DNA of 64,000 bases from Cymodocea nodosa (Eukaryota; Streptophyta; Magnoliopsida; Alismatales; Cymodoceaceae), in NCBI GenBank assembly GCA_036874045.1, contig CM072337.1, positions 6,324,001-6,388,000 of the forward strand, given 5' to 3'. The notes beneath the pieces were generated by a model. That model ran no database searches, was not told where the DNA came from, and saw nothing but the letters and a program-made list of their open reading frames with translations. The translations under genes were made by a program, and so were the position numbers. Below, in pieces: positions 37,388 to 48,607 of the stretch; position 1 is the stretch's first letter, and each line of letters begins with the position of its first letter.

Positions 37388-38392
37388 ATGGAATTTATAA
37401 AATTACCACTAGACACACTAAGGGAAGTACTGAGTAACTTGTCAGCTAAAGATCTGTGTAGATTGTGTTGTGTATCAAAGGATATTAAAGACTATGTTAG
37501 AGAAAAATATTTTCATGGACTACAAGCTGCAAAAATGACTAAGATTAGAGATGGATTTTTATGGAAGTCATTTAATCATAGTTCAATTAGCTATGAATAT
37601 CTAAATATGGAAGAAACTGCTGGAATTCCACCCAATACATTAGAAGGAATATATCATATTATGGGGATGGATGAAGGATTAATTATATACAAAACCAAAC
37701 CAAGGTATGCAATTCTGTTACCTGATATTTTGATTAGAAATCATCTCACAAGAGAAGAATGAAATATAGGAAGGCCTAATAGATATGAAGTACCAACTGA
37801 AAATTGTGGGTCAGCTTTAATATTTTCTGATAAAAATTCGACCATTCTTGAAAAATTATATTATTGGAGACCAACTAGAAATTGGGATTTATGCTTAAGT
37901 GTGTATAATTTTCTGAATAGATCTTGGACTGAAAACACTATGATATATCTAGGACATAAATCATTAATTAACAGCATATATGTCATACTTGATGGATATA
38001 TATATCTAGTCACAGATACATCAGTTGCATTTAGATCTAATTTATACATAGTAAGCATAGATAGTTATGATAATGACTATATAGAAATTCTTTCTATACC
38101 AAGAGAAATAGCTAAATCACCATCTGTAGAATATGATAAAATTCAAATAGGGATGTGGTATAATGAATATGATGATCCTACTTTATATCTAATAAGATGG
38201 TGGGATGAATTGATGAAATTTCAAATATGGATTATGAAAGACATAAATGAATGGAAGTGGGAAGAAGAATATATTGAAATAGATGTAGAAATAATAACAA
38301 CTACATTATCTTGGAACCGAAAAGGATCCCTTTCTGCATTTCATTTCGTTAATGGTAATATACTTGTATTTAGTATTGATAACATACTGTAA
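37388..38392 (+). pseudogene. F-box protein gene captured inside gypsy G
   Basis: From the ATG at 37388 (MEFIKLPLDTLREVLSNLSA, then KDLCRLCCVSKDIKDYV) there is a clear F-box of about 40 residues, the SKP1-binding module of SCF ubiquitin ligases. It is followed by about 290 codons with beta-propeller-like strands (for example SLINSIYVILDGYIYLVTD, SNLYIVSIDSYDNDYIEIL), as in plant F-box/kelch-like proteins. Total length is near 334 codons, normal for the family, without introns. The frame is interrupted once, so it is probably dead, yet the rest is intact, unlike the battered gag beside it. It lies between gag and the gypsy 3' hallmark on the same strand as the element. The substrate is unknown. 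Confidence 0.8.
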
Positions 38393-40315
38393 ATTTACAA
38401 ATTAAGAAGGAACACGAACTGCGTTAAAATAAAATTAATAGCAAGAAGAATTATGCCTAAAAAGTTTACTTGGACTGACATGTTTATTCCATTTGTTACT
38501 ACTTTTCAATCATATTCTTAAATTTTAATTCTGTGCTTTTAATGTTGTATATTTTGCACTTATTTTTAGAAAAAATAAATAAACAAACAAACAAAATATC
38601 AATCCAGTTTGTTGGTATCTGTTCTAAGAAACCAACTGGCTTGCTTGTGAGCCACCAAAGGCATAGGAGCTTGGGTTCCACACAAGACACTGATTTATCA
38701 ATATCTGTTCAATGTTATTTTGTTATATATTCTACTTTTATTTGTGAATGAAAAGTTTTTCAGAATCAAAAATTGGAATATATAGAATGAGATACAAACG
38801 GAACAAGGTATGTAATTGATTACTTATCTTGAATTTAGATTTAAACTCAATTCATGGAGTTATTCATTAACTCAACGAATTAAGTTCATTGAGTTAGATG
38901 CTAAGTCAATGAAACAAAATTCATGCCGCTACAATTACTATATTTATTATCAAATCTTTTACATTGAGGACAATGCAAAACAATAGGTATGGGGGGGGGG
39001 GTAATTAAAGTAACAACCATGTAAGTTTGTTAATTAAAGGAATTAGAATAGTATTGTAAAGTTTTGTGGAAATTGAAAATTTTAATGAATTTGCTGTAAC
39101 TATCCAATAATTAAGACTGTAAATTTTTTTTAAGAATTGTAACTGCTTGAATGTTATATTTAGAATGCTATATAAGATGCTATAAAATTTACTATTTATG
39201 CAAGTCTAGATATAGTATCTTATGTTGTTGCTGAATTTTATGAGTTTAACAATTTCACGATTTTAAAATGAAATCAGAATGCTTAACTAATACTTAGTAA
39301 ATTATCTGAAGTCTTGAAAGAGCTGAAATGTTGATTTTTAGATTAAATGAAACACATATGATCAAAAATACATTTAATTTGACTAATTAAACTTGTAGAA
39401 TGATTTATGTGTAGATCATATTAAACTACAGAAAAAGTATGAGCTTATTGATATGGATACATATTTTCAAGAAATAATAGAAGCAGGACTATATGAGATT
39501 GGTGTTTTATTGCATCTGTATTAATGAAATACATACATATACTGTGTTGAAAAGAAAGAAAAAAGAAAAAGAAGAGAGAAAAACTTTGAGATTTTATTGA
39601 CTTGTTTGATCATGAGCCTTTTGTACTTGAGCAGATAGGTATGTAAGGATTGTTGACCTGAAAAATGACTCTTTAAATCTGGCAGTCTAAGATCTTGATC
39701 AGATATGAGATTGTTGACTGAAAGCTCGATACGTGGGTACACTAGAAAACTCTTGTATGATTCAAGTTTGTCAAATTAACTTTTAAAGTACAAATATAAA
39801 TATATTGTTCTGAAAAGATACAAGTGTTTTGTGAAATACAGATATCATTTGAATCGAGTATATTTTCTGTTATCTAAAATTGCTGAAATAAGAATCTAGA
39901 ATAGACTTTTGAAGTTGTTTATTTGAGATACAATTCTTTATTCTACTTATCTTAATCATGTTGAATTGGATTATGTTTTGATTCGTATGTTGTTGAAGTT
40001 TATTCTAGAAATCTTATTGGAAAATTCAAGATGACAAATGATGAAAAGAAGAACAAATGATAATATAATTAACACCTATGTGATGTTGATTTATTTTGTA
40101 TGTAATTTACATATATTCTAAGTATATTTAGAGGTTGAAGAGGAGAAAACAATGTTAAAACAAATTACTGAAACATATAGAATATCTATATAATAATATA
40201 AGTTCTTATGCTAAAAAGAAGAACAAAAGGAAGAATTAATTCTACCACTTTAGAAAGACCAATTAATTAGATCTTAGTTTACTAAGGGACTAGTAAAATT
40301 TAAGTATGGGGGAAG
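38393..40315 (+). other. G 3' untranslated region and polypurine tract
   Basis: Non-coding, AT-rich. It has ACATTGAGGACAATGCAAAAC followed by a G run (38962-39001), a paired motif stretch at about 38850-38905, a segment (39640-40060) similar to the S-B spacer, and the terminal tract AAGTATGGGGGAAG (40302-40315) touching the LTR. The hallmark order matches element A. Confidence 0.75.
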
Positions 40316-42301
40316 TGTTTAGAATGAAAAAGTGCATAATATTAATGGTTAAATGATGGTTAATTGCATAATATTTAGCTTATCATATGAGAATTAAGTC
40401 ATTATGTTATAATTGCACTATTATATGCTTTAATGAAGGAATCTGCATAATTTCAGGGAATTAATGTTAATTTAGTACATTTCTGAACTGTCAATAAATT
40501 GTAGGATGTGAAATTCTTAGGTATCTGAATTTTCTATTATTTCAAAGAGTTATGTGTAATGTACCTGACAGTTATGTTTTAAATAATATTTTATTATTTC
40601 CTGAAGTACACGTGTCGAAACCATAATGCATGACTTACGTGGATTTTCGGTAAGTTATCTGTTAACTATCCGAAATGCATTTGAGCATTGGATAGTTAGG
40701 TTTTTAAGTATCCGAAATATTTGTAATCGTTAATTTAGAATTATGCAGGTGTTGAATTTAAATGTTTTAGTATATCACGTGAGATGCACATATTTAACTC
40801 GTTAAGTTAGCATAACTGTACGCGTTGAGTTACCTGAATACACACTAAGGTAACACGTTATGTTAGTGGCTTATTTCTTTATTGCACATGTTTTATAGTC
40901 AAATCAACAAAGTAAGTCCGTTGAGTAATCTGTAACTCCACGGACCATTTATTTACTAATTTGCCACTTTAGCGGTTACAGAAATAGGACATTCAAAGGA
41001 AAACCATGATTACACATATCACACAGGAATTCACTCATGGAAGGGAGAAGAAATCACCATCGTTGATATAAATGAAGGAAATCCAACCAATCATCTAAGC
41101 AGAAGTAGTTACTACTAAAGAAATATAAAAGAAAAGAGGAAAAGACGAAGAAGTGTGTGTGTGCGGAGGAGGACAAACTGAGCTATCTGCATGCAGCGTC
41201 GGAAGGTTCCTAAAATTCCACACTAACCATCACCACCACCACCATAATCACCAACCATCAGAGGTCTGTGAGGATACTTTCCTGATGTCGGGTCGATTTC
41301 GAGCCAAACACGATGCCTGACAACCACTATGAGGAGTGATCGCGTTGCGGGAAAGGAAGCCATTTTCACCAAGCACCGACTCAAATCTCAAGAGATCGTA
41401 AAGCTTCTAGCCTTGGTTTCGGGTTCATGCCAATATGCTAAAGAGGAGATCATCTTGCAATTCTGGGCTAGCGATTCTATAGGGAGAGGAGGTAGAATTT
41501 TAAGTGATTAAGTTTTCAGTGGTGTAATTGCATAGCATGTAGTAACAGAAGTATTTACTGTCGATAGAGAATTTTTACATTTCACCTTTCGCCAATTTTC
41601 ATGAACATCTCAAAACAAAAATACCATAAACAACAACTTATCTATGTTTGTATTTCGTATTTAAGTGTTGTATTGTTTGTTTTGTTTTGTGATTAAAGTT
41701 ATCATTGTCAGTGTTGTGAATGTTTTATGTTTGTTTGATTCAGAAAATAGATAATAGTTTTATAGTTTACTGAAATTGATTCGTTCAAAATACTTAAATA
41801 GTTTAGTGGTTACTGTTTGAAATATCTGAATGTTAGTATGGCTTAATGATAAATCTAATGTTCACTAACATTAAAGAGTTTAATTGATGTTATTTACAAT
41901 CTATGGAACCATCCAATGGTTGGCCGAATTCCTTCATAAATAGTAGTATTAAACTGGAAAGATAGGCTCGTGGAGTTAACTTAAGTCCATAAGATTAGTC
42001 TGTTGTGTTAACTGTAACTAACGAAGTGATTACTGAACACATTAAGTATAACAAAAAATGGAACAGTACACAGGTCTCAATCAATTCTCTATAGGATCGA
42101 CATGCACTTGCACACAAATACAATATACACTATGCACTTGCAATTAAAATACAAATTGGAAATAATATCTAATTTGTGTGAAAGGTTGTTTGTTTACTTT
42201 TAAAAAGAAATTATTTATATAAGCACAAGAATAAATTAACCAAGTAAAAACAGAAGTTAACAAATGCAAGTCTTCTAGCGATGTTACCTGTGAACTAAAC
42301 A
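40316..42301 (+). repeat. 3' LTR of gypsy G, about 1.99 kb
   Basis: It starts TGTTTAGAATGAAAAAGTGC after the purine tract and probably ends ...AACTAAACA. The solo LTR at 46140-48014 matches it along its length in reverse, with divergence near the inner end, which makes the 42301 end less certain. A 60-codon ORF (41329-41511) lies inside it. Confidence 0.75.
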
Positions 42302-42452
42302 AATTCTCTAGTGCCGCCTAAAGCTAACCGAAACAATACCCGTCTAGGAAACAAAAATATTCTTGCCTAGCTAATCTTTCTAGTATTTGATCTATAAAAG
42401 GAAAGGGAAAATGATCTTTCCTAGTCACAACATTCATCTTTCTATAGTCTAT
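42302..42452 (-). pseudogene. pol: Gypsy reverse transcriptase fragment, reversed
   Basis: On the minus strand about 150 bases encode IDYRKMNVVTRKDHFPLPF followed by IDQILERLARQEYFCFLDG, which is the gypsy RT core. It sits between two G LTRs, in the opposite orientation to them. Broken fragment. Confidence 0.8.
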
Positions 42453-43225
42453 TGTTTAGAATGAAAAAGTACATATTATTAACGGTTAAATGATGGTTAA
42501 TTGTGTAATATTTAGCTTATCATATGAGAATTAAGCTACTATGTTATAATTGCACTGTTATATGCTTTAATTGAAGAATCTGCTTAATTTGGGGAAATTA
42601 ATGTTAATTTAGTATATTTCTGAACTATCGGTAAGTTGCAGGCTGTGAAATTCTTAAGTATCCAAATTTTCTGATATTTCAGACAATTATGTTTAACAGA
42701 CCGAACATATATCAAATAGTTAAGTTTAAATTGCCGAACAGTTATGTTTCGAGAGAATATTTTATTATTTCCTGAAGTACACGTGTCAAAACCATAATTC
42801 ATGACTTAAGTGAACTTTCGGTGAGTTATCTATAACTATCTGAAATTGCAGCTGGGCATCGGAAAGTTAGCCCTATAACTCTCCGAAATCTCTTTTTATT
42901 TATAAAATAGCTAAGGTCACGTGTCATCTTCTAGGAAAGTGACTTAAGTGGATTTTCGGTGAGTTATCTCTAACTATCCGAAATGCATCTAAGCATCGGA
43001 TAGTTAGCTCTGTAACTCTCCGAAATGTTATTTTATGATTAAATTGCTGCTAACACGTGTCGAGATCTAGTCGATTTACTTAAGTTATATATCGGTGAGT
43101 TATGTATAACTATCTGAAATGCATCTAAGCATCAGATAGTTAAGTTTATAAGTATCCGAAATGCACCTGAGCATCGGATAGTTAAATTTATACACGTGTT
43201 TTATAGTTAAATCAAGCTGCTAAAA
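42453..43225 (+). repeat. Gypsy G LTR, first 770 bases, with internal tandem repeat
   Basis: It starts TGTTTAGAATGAAAAAGTAC and follows the G LTR. From about 42800 to 43190 it contains three tandem units of about 135 bp, each with TCGGTGAGTTAT and CATCGGATAGTTA-like elements, where the 40316 copy has one. Confidence 0.8.
42800..43190 (+). repeat. Three tandem units of about 135 bp within the G LTR
   Basis: Unit starts are near 42804, 42942 and 43075, each beginning with a CTTAAGT...TCGGTGAGTTAT segment and holding a reversed TAACTNTCCGAAAT. The copies differ by several percent to over ten percent. Confidence 0.7.
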
Positions 43226-44245
43226 ATAGAAAAATGTAATTAATTGAATTAGAAGAATTTAGAAATGAAGTTTATTCGAAGACTGTAAGAGAAAAAGAAA
43301 AAATTAAATTTTGGCATGATATAAAAATTATTCCAAAAAGTTTTGAAATAGGACAAGAAGTATATCTTTATACAGCTAGACTCCATAACCATCCGGGAAA
43401 ATTAAAATTTAGATAGGCAGGACCTTACATAGTTCGAAATATTTATCCTTATACATCTATTGAAATTGAAAATCCTAAAAATCAAAATATATTTAAAGTA
43501 AATGGATAAAGACTGAAACCTATTCTAAAAACATCAAAAAGCTCCTTTGGAATTATAGAAGAAGTCAGAGTAGAGGACTACTCGAGCTTTACTTAGTAAG
43601 AAATCAATTTTATGTTTATAAATATATATATATATATATAATAATAATAATATAAAACATAAAAAAATATAAAAATATAAAATATAAAAATTGTTGCGGT
43701 TCAACCGACTGGATCTATCGGTATGACCAGAACATAAAAAAAAATATGTATATTAATTTTCAGAAAAAATGTTGGTTTTACCAAAACATAGTGTCGGTTC
43801 AACCGAAAAAAAAAAAAACTAGGTCTGACCGAAACATAGTATCGGTTAAACCGGTAAAAAAACAGAAAAACTATTATCTGTAGTATTTTTATTATTATAT
43901 CTGCTTGTATGGGGAGTTCGTTGAGTTATGCTTAACTCAACGGGCATACTCCGTTGAGTATTGACTTAGTCAACGAGCTTATTCTGTTGAGTAAACTGTA
44001 ACTCAACAGAGTACTGTAGCTAAGATCATGGATAAAATAGTAATAGTTGGTTTGGGAAATGACCCGATTACCTGCCTAAACTTAGGGCTTATTTAAAATA
44101 GAACCTAGGGTTTTGGGGGCATTATCCGGCAAATTATTTAGAATCTAGAACAGTAGAAATTAGAGTGATTCCGTGATGTTGTGTAACTCCACGATGAGGA
44201 AGATGACACCTGAATTCTGGGAAGAGGTAGTGTCGATTGAGATCA
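43226..44245 (+). pseudogene. pol: Gypsy G integrase end, 3' flank and start of env-like ORF
   Basis: 43230-43600 encodes the integrase C-terminus (IELEEFRNEVYSKTVREKEK, LYTARLHNHPGKLKFR, FGIIEEVRVEDYSSFT), matching the same end in element A. Then come an AT microsatellite (43620-43690), a cluster of CGGTTCAACCGA palindromes (43690-43870), paired GTTGAGTTA motifs (43920-44010), and an ATG region (MTPEFWEEV, about 44211). The same order occurs at 62946-63780. Broken. Confidence 0.8.
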
Positions 44246-44564
44246 CTTTGCATTTCACTTTTCGCCCATTTCCATGTTCATATTAAAACAAAAATACCAA
44301 AAACAATTTATCTATGTTTGTATGTTGTATTTGAGTGTTGTATTGTTTGTGTTGTATCGTAATTAATGTTATCTTTGTTAGTGTTGTGATTATTTTATGT
44401 TGTTTTAGTTTTATAGTTTACTGAAATTGATTCGTTCAAAAGACTTAAAGATTTTAATGGTTACTGTTTGAATTATCTGAATGTTAGTATCGCTTAATGA
44501 TAAATCCAATGTTGACTAACATTAAAAAGCTTAATTGATGTTATTTACAATTTGTGAACTACCT
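44246..44564 (+). repeat. Gypsy G LTR fragment
   Basis: It matches about 41540-41900 of the G 3' LTR with an internal gap. It joins a Sirevirus LTR remnant at about 44565. Confidence 0.75.
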
Positions 44565-44732
44565 AAAATTCCCTTGTGTTTCCTACTTTATTTCCGCTAT
44601 GCATGATATTTATATCTAATTATTACTTGTGCAAACTAATTAATCAAATTAGTTAGTAAAGTGAAAAATAGTCTTAAAATTCACATTATTCACCATTCAC
44701 CCCCCCTCTAGTGAAACCATATGTTCCTAACA
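44565..44732 (+). repeat. 5' LTR remnant of S-C
   Basis: It matches 62775-62945, ending ...TATGTTCCTAACA directly before a primer site. The upstream part was lost at the joint with the G LTR piece. Confidence 0.85.
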
Positions 44733-44734
44733 AT

Positions 44735-44746
44735 TGGTATCAGAGC
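44735..44746 (+). other. Primer binding site of S-C
   Basis: TGGTATCAGAGC, initiator-Met tRNA type, two bases after the LTR end. Confidence 0.9.
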
Positions 44747-44784
44747 AGGTTGATCTCTTTTTATAGATTTAACCATTTGAGATC

Positions 44785-45354
44785 ATGACATCTTTTCATA
44801 GAGAGGGTCAAAACATCCATCATCCTCCCCTGTTTAATGGTATTAACTATAATTACTGGAAAAACAGGATGGAATGCTTCCTCAGAAGCTCAAATGTGAG
44901 GTTATGGAAAATGGTTGTTCTAGGAACACCTATTCCACCGACTCATGAGGATGACTGGACTGAGGAGGATGAGAGAATCATCCAAATGGAAAATGCAATA
45001 ATGATAAATTGAAAATTTGCATGCTGAAGATACAAAATGCAATAATGATAAATTGATAAATGAAAATGAAAATTTGAAATCAGAAATCACTGATCCGAAA
45101 AATACTGTGCATAAATTTACTAATGGATAGAAAAGATTAGATCAAATCATTGGTTCATAGAGACATGGCTCAAATAGATTTGGCCTAGAGTATGCTACTC
45201 CACAAGAAATACCCTACTGTGGTGGTGTTATCCGATCTTATAGAAATAGTACAATAGCATTTGCCATCAAAAGAAGATCTGGTTCAATATGGCTGCCAAA
45301 ACGTAATAAACTAAATAGTGTCAGCACTAACACTTATGGACCTAAGAAAGTATG
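44785..45354 (+). pseudogene. gag: Gag of S-C, internally deleted
   Basis: It starts MTSFHREGQNIHHPPLFNGI and NYNYWKNRMECFLRSSNVRL, the usual Sirevirus gag start. It then passes directly to a late, lysine/asparagine-rich part and to the pre-integrase linker ending TYGPKKV at the insertion point. Most of the middle is missing. Broken. Confidence 0.8.
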
Positions 45355-45960
45355 TGTAGGATCGTCTGTATCACAAGAAGGGGCTGAATTGTGTCTTTAG
45401 TAATTAAACTAGCGGATAAAACAAGAGCACAAAACACTCATAAATGAAATTCTATTCTTTTATTTCAAGACAGAATTTACAATATCTTTTTAGCTCAATT
45501 CCCTTCTTGACGGTTTTGATACAGTAATTTTTGATATACAATTCAAATAGGAAAACAAAGTCAAAACTAATTTTGAATTGTATAAAACCTGATCTTTATG
45601 CACACAACTCTTTTCTTTCTCTTTGCTCAGCTTCTGTATCTCTTCTTCTCTAGTTGTCGAATTTCCAGACTTCTTGCGTTTGCAGCTCCTTGTCTAAAAT
45701 TGATTGGAATTTCGAACTTCTTCTGATGTTGGAGAACTTTTCAGAATATGAATATTCAAACTTAACTTTTCAATTAGGGATCCAGATTGAATATTAAGAC
45801 TTGGTTTTTTGAGATTGGGATCCTCTGTTGTAATGTAGCTCGTACTCTTTATTAGTAGTAGAACTCTATTGTCTTCCACGTTCAGCATGTTCATCCACTA
45901 GATCCACATTCATAATCCATAATCCACGTACTAATTTTCTCTTTAATCCAGATTACTTTC
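45355..45960 (-). repeat. S-D LTR, terminal 600 bases, minus orientation
   Basis: Its outer end TGTAGGATCGTCTG is the reversed LTR terminus and abuts the GTATG target repeat. It is the mirror image of 48015-48504 plus 46053-46139. Confidence 0.85.
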
Positions 45961-46052
45961 TAATTGTTCCTACCACAAAACAATTAGCAAAACTATTTAC
46001 AAAACCCTTAAATGAAAATACATTCTCAAAATTACAATTAGAACTTGGATGG
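45961..46052 (+). pseudogene. pol: Short Sirevirus RNase H end fragment at inversion joint
   Basis: About 90 bases match 53630-53720, the last codons of Sirevirus RNase H (KQLAKLFTKPLNENTFSKL). It is wedged between two LTR pieces of opposite orientation, as filler at the joint. Confidence 0.75.
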
Positions 46053-46139
46053 ATTGTGGATCAAGTGGATGAACATGCTGAATGTGAAAGACAACAGAGT
46101 TCTACTACTAATAGAGAGTGCGAGCTACATGTTTGGGTT
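46053..46139 (+). repeat. S-D 5' LTR piece before the solo LTR
   Basis: Plus-oriented LTR segment that continues at 48015 after the nested solo LTR. It is the reverse complement of about 45840-45930. Confidence 0.8.
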
Positions 46140-48014
46140 TTCCCAGCACTACACTAGAAAAACTTGGATTTGTTACTTCTATTTTACTTAATTAATTTTT
46201 CTTTATGCCTATTCTTTCTTTTAGAAGTAAACAAACAACCTTTAATACAATTTAAATATTAATTCCAATTTGTACTTTAACTGCAAGTGCATAGTGTCTA
46301 TTGTATCAGTGTGCAAGTACAGGTCAATCCCACAAGAAATTGCTGACGAATTTAAGAAATGCTTGATTGTGAACAATTTAAATTTATATTCAAATTTATG
46401 GCTAACTCAACGGATTATCCTCGTAGACTTAAGTTAACTCCACGAGCCTATCTCTTCTTTATAATATTGGTATTTACAGAGGAATTTGGCCAACCATTGG
46501 GCGATTCCATAGATTGTAAACAACATCAATTAAACTTTTTAATGCTAGTTAACATTGGATTTATCATTAACCAATACTAACATTCAGATGATTCAAGCAG
46601 TCACCATAAAAATCTTTAATTTTTTGTACGAATCAATTTCGGTAAACTGTAAAATTAAAACTAACATAAAACAATCATAAAACTGATACAGATAACATTA
46701 ATCACGATACAACACAAACAATACAACATACAAACAAAGATAAATTGTTTTTGGTATTTTTGTTTTGATGTGAACATGGAAATGGGTGAAAGGTGAAATG
46801 TAAAGTAATCTCACTTGACAGTAAATACTTCTGACACTACTTACAACGCGATTACACCATTGAAAATTAAACCACTTACAATTTTGTCTCCTCTCCCTAT
46901 AGAATCGCAAGTCCAGAATTGCAAGATGATCTCCTCTTCAGCATTCAGGTATCAACCTGAAGCCAAGGCTAAAAGCTTTACGATCTTTTCAAATATGAGT
47001 CGGCGCTTGGTGAAAATGTCTTCCCTTCCCGCGACGCAATCACTCCTCACAGTGGTTGTCAGGCATTGTGTTTGGCTCGGAATCGACCCGACATCAGGCA
47101 AGTATCCTCACAGACCTCTGATGATTGGTGATTATGGTGGTGATAACGATGGTTGGTGTGATACTTCGGAGAATCGCCGATACTGTCTGTAGAAAGCTTG
47201 GTGCTCCTCCTTTGTATACACTACCGTCGATCGATCACACTTTCTTCTTTTTTTCTTCTTTTCTTTTATATTTCTTCAATAGTAACTACTTCTGCTTGAA
47301 TGATCGGTTGGATTTCCTTCCTTCAGATCAACGACGATGATTTCTTTCTCCCAACGCAATTGAATTCCTGCGTGATACGTGCAAACGTGGTTTTTCCTTC
47401 CAACTGTCTGTTTCTGCAACCGCTATAGTGGTATTTTAGAAAATAACTATAAAATACATGCAATAAAGAAATAAGCCGCTAAGCTAACACGTTACCTTAG
47501 TATATATTCATGTAACTCAACGCGTATAGTTATGTTAACTTAACGAGCTATAACTTAAGTAAACTACCAGATCTCGACACGTGTCAACAGCAGTTTAAAA
47601 ATAACATAACATTTTGGAGAGTTACAGGTCTAACTATCCGATGCTTAGATGCATTTTCGGATAGTTATAGCTAACTCACCAAAAATTCACTTAAGACATT
47701 CATTCTAGTTTCGACACGTGTACATCTGGAAATAATAAAATATTCTCTCTAAACATAACTGTTCGGTAATTTAAACATAACTATCCGAAATATTAGAAAA
47801 TTCGGATACTTAAGAATTTCATAACCTGCAACTTACCGACAGTTCATAAATGTACTAAATTAACATTAATTCCCTAAAATTAAGCAAATTCTTCAATTAA
47901 AGCATATAACAGTGCAATTAAAACATAATGGCTTAATTCTCATATGATAAGCTAAATATTATGCAATTAACCATCATTTAATCGTTAATAATATGCACTT
48001 TTTCATTCTAAACA
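46140..48014 (-). repeat. Solo LTR of gypsy G with CTACA target repeat
   Basis: A single G LTR of 1875 bp on the minus strand (start TGTTTAGAATGAAAAAG at 48014). Both sides carry CTACA (46135-46139 and 48015-48019), the usual 5-bp target duplication. No internal element sequence is attached, so it is a classic product of recombination between two LTRs. ORFs inside it (46359-46580, 46815-47192) are LTR sequence. Confidence 0.92.
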
Positions 48015-48504
48015 CTACATTACAACAAAGGATCTCAATCTCGAATACCAAGTCTGAATATTCAATCCAAATCCCTAACTGAAAAGTTAAGTTTGAATAT
48101 TCATATTCTAAAAAGTTCTCCAACATCAGAAGAAGTTCGAAATTCCAAGCAATTTTAGAAAAGGAGCTACAAACACAAGAAGTCTGGAAATTCGACAACT
48201 AGAGAAGAAAAGATATAGAAGCTGAGCAAAGAGAAAGAAAAGAGCTGTGTGCATAAAGATCAGGTTTTATACAATTCAAAATTAGTTTTGAAAAAGAGCT
48301 TTGTTTTCCTATTTGAATTGTATATCAAAAATTACTGTATCAAAATCGTCAAGAAGGAAATTGAGCTGAAAAGATATTGTAAATTCTGTCTTGAAATAAA
48401 AGAATAGAATTTCATTTACAAGTGTTTTGTGCTCTTGTTTTATCTGCTAGTTTAATTACTAAAGACACAATTCACCCCCCTCTTGTGATACAGACGATCC
48501 TACA
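48015..48504 (+). repeat. S-D 5' LTR, terminal part
   Basis: It ends ...TTGTGATACAGACGATCCTACA directly before the primer site, and matches 10285-10775 in reverse. Confidence 0.9.
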
Positions 48505-48506
48505 AC

Positions 48507-48518
48507 TGGTATCAAAGT
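48507..48518 (+). other. Primer binding site of S-D
   Basis: TGGTATCAAAGT, one base from the initiator-Met type seen in S-C, two bases after the LTR end. Confidence 0.85.
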
Positions 48519-48607
48519 AATTAAACTGTTTAAAGCATCCGAAAAGCCTTTATTTCTCTATTTAGGAATTGGTTTTTCCTGTCATTTACTTCGGATCATC
48601 TGTTTAA

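Larger units (their letters stand above)
33122..42301 (+). mobile_element. Athila-like gypsy G element, 3' half, carrying an F-box gene
   Basis: Plus-strand parts: env-like ORF (33122-34862), spacer, gag (about 35840-37185), F-box pseudogene (37388-38392), untranslated region with gypsy hallmarks, purine tract (about 40302-40315), and 3' LTR (40316-42301). Pol is not in this copy; its integrase end is seen in two other G copies (43226 and 62946). As in element A, gag is near the 3' end. The coding parts carry well over ten breaks, so this copy is old. Confidence 0.8.

Noticed and set aside
38990-39002. Run of a dozen G bases as a possible G-quadruplex
   Set aside because: It is part of the gypsy TATGGGGG-type purine hallmark; a single G run cannot form an intramolecular quadruplex.
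43620-43690. AT dinucleotide and trinucleotide runs here and at 15650-15690, 30155-30170 and 54380-54400
   Set aside because: Ordinary microsatellites expected in AT-rich plant DNA; no sign of a special role.
46815-47340. Apparent ORFs at 46815-47340 in a GC-richer stretch
   Set aside because: They lie inside the gypsy G solo LTR and have counterparts in the 40316 LTR; no independent gene evidence apart from the patch noted as a finding.
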